Below the pieces are notes generated by a model, which ran no database searches, was not told the DNA's origin, and was given only the letters and a program-made list of their open reading frames with translations. Shown one piece after another: positions 12,154 through 26,559 of a stretch of DNA of 64,000 nucleotides (the stretch's first letter is position 1; every line of letters starts with the position of its first letter). Made by a program: the position numbers and the translations under genes. This stretch comes from Coriaria nepalensis. Lineage: Eukaryota > Streptophyta > Magnoliopsida > Cucurbitales > Coriariaceae. The stretch is from positions 11,799,209 through 11,863,208 of the forward strand of contig CP114482.1 of the NCBI GenBank assembly GCA_027186245.1. The letters run 5' to 3'.

Positions 12154-15100
12154 TTGATATATTGAAGGCAATTATGCGTTTGTTTAGCCTTAAAATCATG
12201 TCGTTGAGTCTTCTCTAGTTATTAAATCAATTAAACGTAATTCGAAAGAATTATATTTTTTCACACTTCAAACACGACTTTCGTTCAAAACTTCCAATTC
12301 AACCATTGAGGGCAATTATGAATCTTTTTAGCCTTAAAATCATGTCATTGACTCTCTTCTAGTCAATCAAATCATTTGAAAGCAATTCGAACGAATTCTA
12401 TTTTCGCTCTTTAAACGAGACTTTTGTGCCTAACTTGCGATTGATCTCTTCAAATAAATTACCCATTGTTGAGCCTTGAAATCATGTCATTGAGTCTCTT
12501 CTAGTAATTAAATAATTGCAAAGCAATTTGAACGAAATCTATTTTCGCACTTGAACCATGACTTTCGTGCATAATTTGCCATTGATCTTTTGAAGGCAAC
12601 TATGCATTTGTATAGCCTTAAAATCATGTCATTGAGTCACTTTTAGTCAATAAATCATACGAAATCAATTCAAACAAATTCTATTTCCGCATTTCAAACA
12701 CGACTTTTGTGCAAAACATGCAATTGATATATTGAAGGCAAATATGCGTTTGTTTAGCCTTAAAATCATGTCATTGAGTCTTCTCTAGTCATTAAATCAA
12801 TTAAAAGTAATTCGAAAGAATTCTATTTTTTCGCACTTAAAACACGACTTTCGTTCAGAACTTCCAATTCAACCATTGAAGGCAACTATGCATCTTTTTA
12901 GCTTTAAAATCTTGTCATTGAGTCTCTTCGAGTCATCAAATCATTCGAAAGCAATTCGAACGAATTCTATTTTCGCTCTTCAAACGAAGCTTTTGTGCGT
13001 AACCTGCAATTGATCTATTCAAGCAAATTATCCATTGTCTAGCCTTGAAATCATGTCATTGATTCTCTTCTAGTAATTAAACATTTCAAAGCAATTTGAA
13101 CGAAATCTATTTTCGCACTTCAACCACTACTTTCGTTTATAATTTGCAATGGATCTTTTGAAGGCAACTATGCATTTGTATAGCCTTAAAATGATGTCGT
13201 TGAGTCACTTTTAGTCAAGAAATCATACGAAATCAATTCAAACGGATTCTATTTCTGCAATTCAAACACGACTTTTGTGCAAAACTTGCAGTTGATATAT
13301 TGAAGGCAATTATGCGTTTGTTTAGCCTTAAAATCATGTCATTGAGTCTTCTCTAGTCAATAAATCAATTAAAAGTAATTCGAAAGAATTATATTTTTTC
13401 GCACTTCAAACACGAATTTCGTTCAAAACTTCAAATTCAACCATTGAAGGCAATTATGAATCTTTTTTGCCTTCAAATCATGTCATTGAGTCTCTTCTAG
13501 TCAATCAAATCATTTGAAAGCAATTCGAATGAATTCTATTTTCGCTCTTCAAACGAGACTTTTGTGCATAACTTGCGATTGATCTATTCAAGTAAATTAC
13601 CCATTGTTGAGCCTTGAAATTATGTCATTGAGTCTCTTCTAGTAATTAAATCATTTCAAAGCAATTTAAACGAAATCAATTTTCGCACTTGAACCATGAC
13701 TTTCGTGCATAATTTGCAATGGATCTTTTGAAGGAAACTATGCATTTGTATAGCCTTAAGATCATGTCATTGAGTCACTTTTAGTCACTAAATCATACGA
13801 AATCAATTCAAACGAATTCTATTTTCGCATTTCAAACACAACTTTTGTGCTAAGCATCCAATTGATCTATTAAAGGCAATTATGCATTTGTTTAGCCTTA
13901 AAATCATGTCATTGAGTCTTCTCTAGTCATTAAATCAATTAAAAGTAATTTGAAAGAATTATACTTTTTCGCACTTCAAACACTACTTTTGTTCAGAACT
14001 TCAAATTGAACCATTGAAGGCAACTATGCATCTTTTTAGCAATAAAATCATGTCATTGAGTCTCTTCTAGTCATCAAATGATTTGAAAGCAATTCGAACG
14101 AATTCTATTTTCGCTCTTTAAACGAGACTTTTGTGCATAACTTGCGATTGATCTATTCAAGTAAATTACCCATTGTTGAGCCTTGAAATCATGTCATTGA
14201 GTCTCTTCTAGTAATTAAATCATTGCAAAGAAATTTGAACGAAATCTATTTTCGCACTTGAACCATGACTTTTGTGCATAATTTGCAATTGATCTTTTGA
14301 AGGCAACTATGCATTTGTATAGCCTTAAAATCATGTCATTGAGTCACTTTTAGGTAATATATCATACGAAATCAATTCAAACAAATTCTATTTCCGCATT
14401 TCAAACACGACTTTTGTGCAAAACATGCAATTTATATATTGAAGGCAAATATGCGTTTGTTTAGCCTTAAAATCATGTCATTGAGTCTTCTCTAGTCATT
14501 AAATCAATTAAAAGTAATTCGAAAGAATTCTATTTTTTCGCACTTAAAACACGACTTTCGTTCAGAACTTCCAATTCAACCATTGAAGGCAACTATGCAT
14601 CTTTTTAGCTTTAAAATCATGTCATTGAGTCTCTTCTAGTCATCAAATCATTTGAAAGCAATGCGACCGAATTTTATTTTCGCTCTTTAAACGAGACTTT
14701 TGTGCATAACTTGCAATTGATCTATTCAAGCAAATCATCCATTGTTTAGCCTTGAAATTATGTCATTGAGTCTCTTCTAGTAATTAAATCACTTCAAAGC
14801 AATTCGAACGAAATCTATTTTCGCACTTCAACCACGACTTTCATGCATAATTTGCAATGGATCTTTTGAAGGCAACTATGCATTTGTATAGCCTTAAAAT
14901 CATGTCATTGAGTCACTTTTAGTCGGTAAATCGTACGAAATCAATTCAAACGAATTCCATTTCCGCATTTCAAACACGACTTTTGTGCAAAACTTGCAAT
15001 TGATATATTGAAAGCAATTATGCGTTTGTTGAGCCTTTAAATCATGTCATTGAGTCTTCTCTAGTCATTAAATCAATTAAAAGTAATTCAAAAGAATTAT

Positions 15101-18100
15101 ATTTTTTCGCACTTCAAACACGACTTTTGTTCAAAACTTCAAATTCAACCATTGAAGGCAATTATGAATCTTTTTAGCCTTCAAATCATGTCATTGAGTC
15201 TCTTCTAGTCAATCAAATCATTTGAAAGCAATTCGAATGAATTCTATTTTCGCTCTTTAAACGAGACTTTTGTGCATAACTTGCGATTGATCTATTCAAT
15301 TAATTACACATTGTTGAGCCTTGAAATTATGTCATTGAGTCTCTTCTAGTAATTAAATCATTTCAAAGCAATTTAAACGAAATCAATTTTCGCATTTGAA
15401 CCAGGACTTTCGTGCATAATTTGCGATGGATCTTTTGAAGGCAACTATGCATTTGTATAGCCTTAAAATCAGGTCATTGAGCCACTTTTAGTCACTAAAT
15501 CATACGAAATCAATTCAAACAAATTCTATTTTCGCATTTCAAACACAACTTTTGTGCAAAGCATCCAATTGATATATTGAAGGCAATTATGCGTTTGTTT
15601 AGCCTTAAAATCATGTCATTGAGTCTTCTCTAGTCATTAAATCAATTAAAAGTAATTCGAAAGAATTCAATTTTCCGCACTTCAAGCACAACTTTCGTTC
15701 AGAACTTCCAATTCAACTACTGAAGGCAACTATGAATCTTTTTTGCCTTAAAATCATGTCATTGAGTCTCTTTTAGTCATCAAATCATTTGAAACCAATT
15801 CGAACGAATTCTATTTTCGCTCTTCAAACGAGACTATTGTGCATAAATTGCAATCGATCTAATCAAGCAAATTATCCATTGTTTAGCCTTGAAATCATGT
15901 CATTGAGTCTCTTCTAGTAATTAAATCATTTCAAAGCAATTTGAACGAAATCTATTTTCGCACTTGAACAATGACTTTCGTGCATAATTTGCAATTGATC
16001 TTTTGAAGGCAACTATGCATTTGTATAGCCTTAAAAGCATGTCATTGAGTCACTTTTACTCAATAAATCATACGAAATCAATTCAAACGAATTCTATTTT
16101 CGCATTTCAAACACGACTTTGTGCAAAACTTGCAATTGATATATTGAAAGCAAATATGCATTTGTTTAGCCTTAAAATAATGTCATTGAGTCTTCTCTAG
16201 TCATTAAATCAATTAAAAGTAATTCGAAAGAATTCTATTTTTTAGCACTAAAAACACGACTTTCGTTCAGAACTTCCAATTCAACTACTGACGGCAACTA
16301 TGAATCTTTTTTGCCTTAAAATCATGTCATTGAGTCTCTTCTAGTCATCAAATCATTTGAAACCAATTCGAACGAATTCTATTTTCGCTCTTCAAACGAG
16401 ACTTTTGTGCATAAATTGCAATCGATCTAATCAAGCAAATTATCCATTGTTTAGCCTTGAAATCATGTCATTGAGTCTCTTCTAGTGATTAAATCATTTC
16501 AAAGCAATTTGAACGAAATCTATTTTGGCACCTGAACCAGGACTTTCGTGCATAATTTGCAATTGATCTTTTGAAGGCAACTATGCATTTGTATAGCCTT
16601 AAAATCATGTCATTGAGTCACTTTTAGTTAATAAATCATACGAAATCAATTCAAACGAATTCTATTTTTGCATTTCAAACACGACTTTTATGCAAAACTT
16701 GCAGTTGATAGATTGAAGGCAATTATGCGTTTGTTTAGCCTTAAAATCATGTCATTGAGTCTTCTCTAGTCATTTAATCAATTAAAAGTAATTCGAACGA
16801 ATTATATTTTTTCGCACTTCAAACATGACTTTCGTTCAGAACTTCAAATTCCACCATTGATGGCAACTATGCATCTTTTTAGCCTCAAAATCATGTCATT
16901 GAGTCTCTTCTAGTCATCAAATCATTTGAAAGCAATTCGAACGAATTCTATTTTCGCTCTTTCAATGAGACTTTTGTGCATACTCTGCGATTGATCTATT
17001 CAAGTAAATTACCCATTGTTTAGCCTTGAAATCATGTCATTGAGTCTCTTCTATTAATTAAATCATTTCAAAGCAATTTAAACAAAATCAATTTTCGCAT
17101 TTGAACCATGACTTTCGTGCATAATTTGCAATGGATCTTTTGAAGGCAACTATGCATTTGTATAGCCTTAAAATCAGGTCATTGAGCCACTTTTAGTCAC
17201 TAAATCATACGAAATCAATTCAAACAAATTCTATTTTCGCATTTTAAACACAACTTTTGTGCAAAACATGCAATTGATCTATTGAAGACAATTATGCGTT
17301 TGTTTAGCCTTGAAATCATGTCATTGAGTCTTCTCTAGTATTAAATCAATTAAAAGTAATTCGAAAGAATTATATTTTTTCGCACTTCAAACACGACTTT
17401 CGTTCAGAACTTCCAATTCAACTACTGACGGCAACTATGCATCTTTTTAGCAATAAAATCAAGTTATTGAGTCTATTCTAGTCATCAAATCATTTGAAAC
17501 CAATTCGAACGAATTCTATTTTCGCTCTTTAAATGAGGCTTTTGTTCATAACTTGCGATTGATCTATTCAAGTAAATTACCCACTGTTCAGCCTTGAAAT
17601 CATGTCATTAAGTCTCTTCTAGTAATTAAATCATTTCAAAGCAATTTGAACGAAATCTATTTTCGCATTTGAACCATGACTTTCGTGCATAATTTGCAAT
17701 TGATTTTTTGAAGGCAACTGTGCATTTGTATTGCCTTAAAATCATGGCATTGAGTCACTTTTAGTCAATAAATCATACGAAATCAATTCAAACGAATTTG
17801 ATTTCCGCATTTCAAACACGACTTTTGTGCAAAACATGTAATTGATCTATTGAAGGCAATTATGCTTTTGTTTAGCCTTAAAATCATGTCATTGAGTCTT
17901 CTCTAGTCATTAAATCAATTAAAAGTAATTCGAGAGAAGTATATTTTTTCACACTTCAAACACGACTTTCGTTCACAACTTCAAATTCAACCATTGAAGG
18001 CAATTATGAATCTTTTTAGCCTTCAAATCATGTCATTGAGTCTCTTCTAGTAAATCAAGTCATTTGAAAGCAATTCGAACGAATTCTATTTTCGCTCTTT

Positions 18101-19888
18101 AAACGAGACTTTTGTGCATACTTTGCGATTGATCTATTCAAGTAAATTACCCACTGTTTAGCCTTGAAATCATGTCATTGAGTCTCCTCTAGTAATTAAA
18201 TCATTTCAAAGCAATTTGAACGAAATCTATTTTCGCACTTGAACCATGACTTTCGTGCATAATTTGCAATTGATCTTTTGAAGGCAACTATGCATTTGTA
18301 TAGCCTTAAAATCATGTCATTAAGTCACTTTTAGTCAATAAATCATACGAAATCAATTCAAACAAATTCTATTTCCGCATTTCAAACACGACTTTGGTGC
18401 AAAACATGCAATTGATATATTGAAGGCAAATATGCGTTTGTTTAGCCTTAAAATCATGTCATTGAGTCTTCTCTAGTCATTAAATCAATTAAAAGTAATT
18501 CGAAAGAATTCTATTTTTTCGCACTTGAAACACGACTTTCGTTCAAAACTTCCAATTCAACCATTGAAGGCAACTATGCAGCTTATTAGCTTTAAAATCA
18601 TGTCATTGAGTCTCTTCTAGTCATCAAATCATTTGAAACCAATTCGAACGAATTCTATTTTCGCTCTTCATACGAGACTTTTGTGCATAACTTGAAATTG
18701 ATCTATTTAAGCAAATTATCGATTGTTTAGCCTTGACATTATGTCATTGAGTCTCTTCTAGTAATTAAACTTTTCAAAGCAATTTGAACGAAATCTATTT
18801 TTGCACTTGAACCACGACTTTCGTGCATAATTCGCAATGGATATTTTGAAGGAAACTATGCATTTGTATAGCCTTGAAATCATGTCATTGAGTCACTTTT
18901 AGTCAATAAATCATACGAAATCAATTCAAACGAATTCTATTTTCGCATTTCAAACACGACTTTTATGCAAAACTTGCAGTTGATATATCGAAGGCAATTA
19001 TGCGTTTGTTTAGCCTTAAAATCATGTCATTGTGTCTTCTCTAGTCATTAAATCAATTAAAAGTAATTCGAAAGAATTATATTTTTTCACACCTCAAACA
19101 CGACTTTCGTTCAAAACTTCAAATTCAACCATTGAAGGCAATTATGAATCTTTTTAGCCTTCAAATCATGTCATTGAGTCTCTTCTAGTCAATCAAATCA
19201 TTTGAAAGCAATTCGAATGAATTCTATTTTCGCTCTTTGAACGAGACTTTTGTGCATACTTTGCGATTGATCTATTCAAGTAAATTACCCATTGTTTAGC
19301 CTTGAAATCATGTCATTGTGTCTCTTCTAGTAATTAAATCACTTCAAACCAATTCCAACGAAATCTATTTTCGCACTTGAACCATGACTTTCGTGCATAA
19401 TTTGCAATTGATCTTTTGAAGGCAACTATGCATTTGTATAGCCTTAAAATCATGTCATTGAGTCACTTTTAGTCAGTAAACCATACAAAATCAACTCAAA
19501 TGAATTCTATTTCCACATTTAAAACCCGACTTTTGTGCAAAAGTTGCAGTTGATATATTGAAGGCAATTATGCGTTTGTTTAGCCTTAAAATCAGGTCAT
19601 TGAGTCTTCTCTAGTTATTAAATCAATTAAAAGTAATTCGAACTTCAAACACGACTTTCGTTCAAAACTTCCAATTCAACCATTGAAGGAAACTATGCAT
19701 CTTTTTAGCCTTAAAATCATGTCATTGAGTCTCTTCTAGTCATCAAATCATTTGAAACCAGTTCGAACGAATTCTATTTTCGCTCTTTAAACGAGACTTT
19801 TGTGCATAACTTGCAATTGATCTATTCAAGCAAATTATCCATTGTTTAGCCTTGAAATTATGTCATTGAGTCTCTTCTAGTAATTAAA
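12154..19888. repeat. Long direct duplication, copy 2
   Basis: This is the partner of 4,207-11,942. Its left edge is at TTGATATATTGAAGG; before it the sequence follows the filler. Its right edge is after TAGTAATTAAA, where copy 2 goes on with GTTTTCAAAGC while copy 1 goes on with TCATTTCAAAGC. The ends fall inside monomers at homologous phase, as expected for in-register unequal exchange. Confidence 0.9.
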
Positions 19889-22080
19889 GTTTTCAAAGCA
19901 AGTTGAACGAAATCTATTTTTGCACTTGAATGACGACTTTCGTGCGTAATTTGCAATTGATCTTTTGAAGGAAACTGTGCATTTGTATAGCCTTAAAATC
20001 ATGTCATTGGGTCACTTTTAGTCAATAAACCATACGAAATCAACTCAAATGAATTCTATTTCCGCATTTAAAACCCGACTTTTGTGCAATACTTGCAGTT
20101 GATATATTGAAGGCAAATATGCGTTTGTTTAACCTTAAAATCATGTCGTTAAGTCTTCTCCAGTTATTAAATCAATTAAAAGTAATTCGAAAGAATTATA
20201 TTTTTTCGAACTTCAAACACGATTTTCGTTCAGAACTTCCAATTCAACCATTAGAGGAAACTATGCATCTTTTTAGCCTTAAAATCATGTCATTGAGTCT
20301 CTTCTAGTCATCAAATCATTTGAAACCAATTCGAACGAATTCTATTTTAACTCTTTAAACGATACTTTTGTACATAACTTGCAATTGATCTATTCAAGCA
20401 AATTATCCATTGTTTAGCCTTGAAATTATGTCATTGAGTCTCTTCTAGTAGTTAAACTTTTCAAAGCAATTTGAACGAAATCTATTTTTGCACTTGAACC
20501 ACGACTTTCATGCATAATTTGCAATGGATCTTTTGAAGGAAACTATGCATTTGTATAGCCTTAAGATCATGTCATTGAGTCACTTTTAGTCAATAAATCA
20601 TACGAAATCAATTCAAACGAATTCTATTTTCGCATTTCAAACACGACTTTTATGCAAAACTTGCAGTTGATATATTGAAAGCAATTATGCGTTTGTTTAG
20701 CCTTAAAATAATGTCATTGAGTCTTCTCTAGTCATTTAATCAATTAAAACTAATTCGAAAGAATTATATTTTTTCGCACTTCAAACACGACTTTCGTTCA
20801 GAACTTCCAATTCCACCATTGAAGGCAACTATGCATCATTTTAGCCTTAAAATAATGTCATTGAGTCTTCTCTAGTCATTTAATCAATTAAAAGTAATTC
20901 GAAAGAATTATATTTTTTCGCACTTCAAACACGACTTTCGTTCAGAACTTCCAATTCCACCATTGAAGGCAACTATGCATCATTTTAGCCTTAAAATCAT
21001 GTCATTGAGTGTCTTCTAGTCATCAAATCATTCGGAAGCAATTCGAACGAATTCTATTTTCGCTCTTTAAACGAGACTTTTGTGCATAACTTGTGATTGA
21101 TCTATTCAAGTAAATTACCCATTGTTGAGCCTTGAAATCATGTCATCGAGTCTCTTCTAGTGATTAAATCGTTTCAAAGCAATTTGAACGAAATCTATTT
21201 TCGCACCTGAACCATGACTTTCGTGCATAATTTGCAATTGATCTTTCGAAGGCAACTATGCATTTGTATAGCCTTAAAATCATGTCATTGAGTCACTTTT
21301 AGTCAAGAAATCATATGAAATCAATTCAAACGAATTCTATTTCCGCATTTCAAACACGACTTTTGTGCAAAACTTGCGATTGATATATTGAAGGCAAATA
21401 TGCGTTTGTTTAGCCTTAAAATCATGTCATTGAGTCATCTCTAGTCATTAAATCAATTAAAAGTAATTGAAAAGAATTCTATTTTTTTGGACTTCAAACA
21501 CGACTTTCGTTCAGAACTTCCAACTCAACTATTGAAGGCAACTATGCATCTTTTTAGCCTTAAAATCATATCATTGAGTCTCTTCTAGTCATCAAATCAT
21601 TTGAAAACAATTCGAACGAATTCTATTTTCCCTCTTTAAACGAGACTTGTGTGCATAACTTGCAATTGATCTATTTAAGCAAATTATCCATTGTTTAGCG
21701 TTGAAATCATGTCATTGAGTCTCTTCTAGTAATTAAACATTTCAAAGCAATTTGAACAAAATCTATTTTTGCACTTGAACCACGACTGTGGTGCATAATT
21801 TGCAATGGATCTTTTGAAGCCAACTACGCATTTGTATGGCCTTAAAATCATGTCATTGAGTCACTTTTAGTCAATAAATCATACGAAATCAATTCAAACG
21901 AATTCTATTTCCGCATTTCAAACACGACTTTTGTGCTAAACTTGCAATTGATGTATTGAAGGCAATTTTGTGTTTGTTTAGCTTTAAAATCATGTCATTG
22001 AGTCTTCTCTAGTCATTAAATCAATTAAAAGTAATTCGAAAGAATTCAATTTTTTCGCACTTCAAACACGACTTTCGTTC
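19889..22080. repeat. Diverged A-B-C-D HOR copies right of the duplication
   Basis: This is ordinary left-array HOR sequence with ordinary variation, for example ACCCGACTTTTGTGC in B and a C monomer duplicated in tandem. No long near-identical partner was noticed elsewhere in the window, and no non-satellite sequence is present. Confidence 0.8.
20707..20994. repeat. Tandem duplication of a single C monomer (C-C)
   Basis: AATAATGTCATTGAGTCTTC occurs at 20,707 and again at 20,851, exactly 144 bp apart. The two C monomers between these points share CATTTAATCAATTAAA, TTCCACCATTGAAGG and the rare GCATCATTTTAGCC. They differ at one place seen by eye (AAAACTAATTCG against AAAAGTAATTCG). The local order becomes A-B-C-C-D, a five-monomer variant of the HOR produced by a one-monomer slip. 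Confidence 0.9.
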
Positions 22081-23215
22081 AGAACTTCCAATTCAACTAC
22101 TGACGGCAACTATGAATCTTTTTTGCCTTAAAATCATGTCATTGAGTCTCTTCTAGTCATCAAATCATTTGAAACCAATTCGAACGAATTCTATTTTCGC
22201 TCTTCAAACGAGACTATTGTGCATAAATTGGAATCGATCTAATAAAGCAAATTATCCATTGTTTAGCCTTGAAATCATGTCATTGAGTCTCTTCTGGTGA
22301 TTAAATCATTTCAAAGCAATTTGAACGAAATCTATTTTCGCACCTGAACCAGGACTTTCGTGCATAATTTGCAATTGATCTTTTGAAGGCAACTATGCAT
22401 TTGTATAGCCTTAAAATCATGTCATTGAGTCACTTTTAGTCAATAAATCATATGAAATCAATTCAAACAAATTCTATTTCCGCATTTCAAAAACGACTTT
22501 TGTGGAAAACTTGCAACTGATATATTGAAGGCAATTATGCGTTTGTTTAGCCTTAAAATCATGTCTTAAGTCTTCTCTAGTCATTAAATCAATTAAAAGT
22601 AATTCGAAAGAATTATATTTTTTCGCACTTCAGACACGACTTTCATTCAAAACTTCGAATTCAACCATTGAAGGCAATTATGAATCTTTTTTGCCTTAAA
22701 ATCATGTCATTGAGTCTCTTCTAGTCATCAAATCATTTGAAACCAATTCGAACGAATTCTATTTTCGCTCTTCAAACGAGACTATTGTGCATAAATTGGA
22801 ATCGATCTAATCAAGCAAATTATCCATTGTTTAGCCTTGAAATCATGTCATTGAGTCTCTTCTGGTGATTAAATCATTTCAAAGCAATTTGAACGAAATC
22901 TATTTTCGCACCTGAACCAGGACTTTCGTGCATAATTTGCAATTGATATTTTGAAGGCAACTATGCATTTGTATAGCCTTAAAATCATGTCATTGAGTCA
23001 CTTTTAGTCAATAAATCATATGAAATCAGTTCAAACAAATTCTATTTCCGCATTTCAAAAACGACTTTTGTGCAAAACTTACAACTGATATATTGAAGGC
23101 AATTATGCGTTTGTTTAGCCTTAAAATCATGTCTTGAGTCTTCTCTAGTCATTAAATCAATTAAAAGTAATTTGAAAGAATTCTATTTTTTCGCACTTCA
23201 GACACGACTTTCGTT
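22080..23215. repeat. Pair of closely related adjacent HOR copies (568-bp offset)
   Basis: The D variant ACTATTGTGCATAAATTGGA at 22,213 recurs at 22,781. It is followed both times by the rare CTTCTGGTGATTAAATC, an A monomer with CACCTGAACCAGGAC, and a B monomer with TTTCAAAAACGAC. Both copies end in a B/C border with shortened GTCTT-AGTC or GTCTTGAGTC in place of GTCATTGAGTC. This is a recent duplication of one HOR with its neighbours. Confidence 0.75.
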
Positions 23216-26200
23216 CAAAACTTCCAATTCAACCATTGAAGGGAATTATGAATCTTTTTTGCCTTAAAATCATGTCATTGAGTCTCTTCTAGTCATCAAA
23301 TCATTTGAAACCAATTCGAACGAATTCTATTTTCACTCTTTAAACGAGACTTGTGTGCATAAATTGCGATCGATCTAATCAAGCGAATTATCCATTGTTT
23401 AGCCTTGAAATTATGTCATTGAGTCTCTTCTAGTAATTAAACATTTCAAAGCAATTTGAACAAAATCTATTTTTGCACTTGAACCATGATTTTGGTGCAT
23501 AATTTGCAATGGATCTTTTGAAGGCAACTACGCATTTGTGCGGCCTTAAAATCATGTCATTGAGTCACTTTTAGTCAATAAATCATACGAAATCAATTCA
23601 GACGAATTCTATTTCCGCATTTCAAACACGACTTTTGTGCTAAACTTGCAATTGATTTATTGAAGGCAATTTTGCATTTGTTTAGCTTTAAAATCATGTC
23701 TTGAGTCTTCTCTAGTCATTAAATCAATTAAAAGTAATTCGAAAGAATTATATTTTTTCGCACTTCAGACACGACTTTCGTTCAAAACTTCCAATTCAAC
23801 CATTGAAGGCAATTATGAATCTTTTTTGCCTTAAAATCATGTCATTCAGTCTCTTCTAGTCATCAAATCATTTGAAACCAATTCGAACGAATTCTATTTT
23901 CGCTCTTTAAACGAGACTTTTGTGCATAAATTGCAATCGATCTAATCAAGCAAATTATCCGTTGTTTAGCCTTGAAATCATGTCACTGAGTCTCTTCTAG
24001 TAATTAAACATTTCAAAGCAATTTGAACGAAATCTATTTTTGCACTTGAACCACGACTTTCGTTTATAATTTGCAATAGATCTTTTGAAGGCAACTACGC
24101 ATTTGTATAGCCTTAAAAATCATGTCATTGAGTCACTTTTAGTCAATAAATCATACGAAATCAATTCAAACGGATTCTATTTCTGCATTTCAAGCACGAC
24201 TTTGGTGCAAAACTTGCAGTTGATATATTGAAGGCAATTATGCGTTTGTTTGGCCTTAAAATCATGTCGTTGAGTCTTCTCTAGTCATTAAATCAATTAC
24301 AAGTAATTCGAAAGAATTATATTTTTTCACACTTCGAACACGACTTTCGTTCAAAACTTCCAATTTAACCATTGAAGGCAATTATGAATCTTTTTAGCCT
24401 TCAAATCATGTCATTGAGTCTCTTCTAGTCAATCAAATCATTTGCGAGCAATTCGAAGGAATTCTATTTTCGCTCTTTAAACGGGACTTTTGTGCATAAC
24501 TTGCGATTGATGTATTCAAATAAATTACCCATTGTTGAGCCTTGAAATCATGTCACTGAGTCTCTTCTAGTAATTAAATCATTTCAAAGAAATTAGAACG
24601 AAATCTATTTTCCCACTTGAACCATGACTTTCGTGCATAATTTGCAATTGATCTTTTGAAGGCAACTATGCATTTGTATAGCCTCAAACTCATGTCATTG
24701 AGTTACTTTTAGTCAATAAATCATACGAAATCAATTCAAACGAATTCTATTTTCGCATTTAAAACACCACTTTTGTGCAAAACTTGCAGTTGATATATTG
24801 AAGGCAAATATGCGTTTGTTTAGCCTTAAAATCATGTCATTGAGTCTTCTCTAGTCATTAAATCAATTAAAAGTAATTACAAAGAATTCTATTTTTTCGC
24901 ACTTCAAACACGACTTTCGTTCAGAACTTCCAACTCAACCATTGAAGGCAACTATGCATCTTTTTAGCCTTAAAATCATGTCATTGAGTCTCTTCTAGTC
25001 ATCAAATCATTTGAAACCAATTCGAACGAATTCTATTTTCTCTCTTTAAACGAGACTTTTGTGCATAACTGGTGATTGATCTATTCAACTAAATTACCCA
25101 TTGTTTAGCCTTGAAATCATGTCATTGAGTCTCTTCTAGTAATTAAATCATTTCAAAGCAATATGAACGAAATCTATTTTCGCACATGAACCATGACTTT
25201 CGTGCATAATTTGCAATGGATCTTTTGAAGGCAACTATGCATTTCTATAGGCTGAAAATCATGTCATTGAGTCACTCTTAGTCAATAAATCATACGAAAT
25301 CAATTCAAATGAATTCTATTTCCGCATTTCAAACACGACTTTTGTGCAAAACTTGCAATTGATATATTAAAGGCAATTATGCGTTTGTTTAGCCTTAAAA
25401 TCATGTCATTGAGTCTTCTCTAGTCATTAGATCAATTAAAAGTAATTCGAAAGAATTATATTTTTTCGCACTTCAAACGCGACTTTTGTTCAAAACTTCC
25501 AATTCAACAGTTGAAGGCAATTATGAATGTTTTTATCCTTCAAATCATGTCATTGAGTCTCTTCTAGTAATCAAATCATTTGAAAGCAATTCGAAGGAAT
25601 TCTATTTTCGCTCTTTAAACGAGGCTTTTGTGCATACTTTGCGATTGATCTATTCAAGTAAATTACCATTGTTAAGCCTTGAAATCATGTCATTGAGTCT
25701 CTTCTAGTAATTAAATCATTTCAAAGCAATTTAAACGAAATCAATTTTCGCATTTGAACCATGACTTTCGTGCATAATTTGCAATGGATCTTTTGAAGGC
25801 AAATATGCATTTGTATAGCCTTAAAATCATGTCATTGAGTCACTTTTAGTTAATAAATCATACGAAATCAATTCAAACGAATTCTATTTCCGCATTTCAA
25901 ACACGACAATTGTGCAAAACTTGCAATTGATATATTGAAGGCAAATATGCGTTTGTTTAGCCCTAAAATCATGTCATTGAGTCTTCTCTAGTCATTAAAT
26001 CAATTAAAAGTAATTCGAAAGAATTCTGTTTCTTCGCACTTAAAGCATCACTTTCGTTCAGAACTTCCAATTCATCCATTGAAGGCAACTATGCATCTTA
26101 TTAGCCTTAAAATCATGTCATTGAGTCTCTTCTAGTCACCAAATCATTTGAAACCAATTCGAACGAATTCTATTTTCGCTCTTCAAACGAGACTTTTGTG

Positions 26201-26559
26201 CATAACTTGCAATTGCTATTCAAGCAAATTATCCATTGTTTAGCCTTGAAATTATGTCATTGAGTCTCTTCTAGTAATTAAACATTTCAAAGCAATTTGA
26301 ACGAAATCTATTTTTGCACTTGAACCACGACTTTCGTGCATAATTTGCAATGGATCTTTTGAAGGCAACTATGCATTTCTATAGGCTTAAAATCATGTCA
26401 TTGAGTCACTATTAGTCAATAAATCATACGAAATCAATTCAAACGAATTCTATTTCCGCATTTCAAACACGACTTTTGTGCAAAACTTGCAATTGATATA
26501 TTAAAGGCAATTATGCGTTTGTTTAGCCTTAAAATCATGTCATTGAGTCTTCTCTAGTC
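23216..26559. repeat. Left-array HOR copies with moderate variation
   Basis: A-B-C-D units continue with scattered substitutions; the GTCTTGAGTC short border appears once more near 23,698. From about 25,230 onwards the copies begin to resemble those nearer the junction, for example GCATTTCTATAGGCT in A at about 25,240 and 26,373. Nothing other than satellite was seen. Confidence 0.75.

Noticed and set aside
25486..25707. 73-codon reading frames at 25,486 and 27,188
   Set aside because: They follow satellite monomers and stop at the usual TAG of the monomer start. They recur because the HOR recurs.
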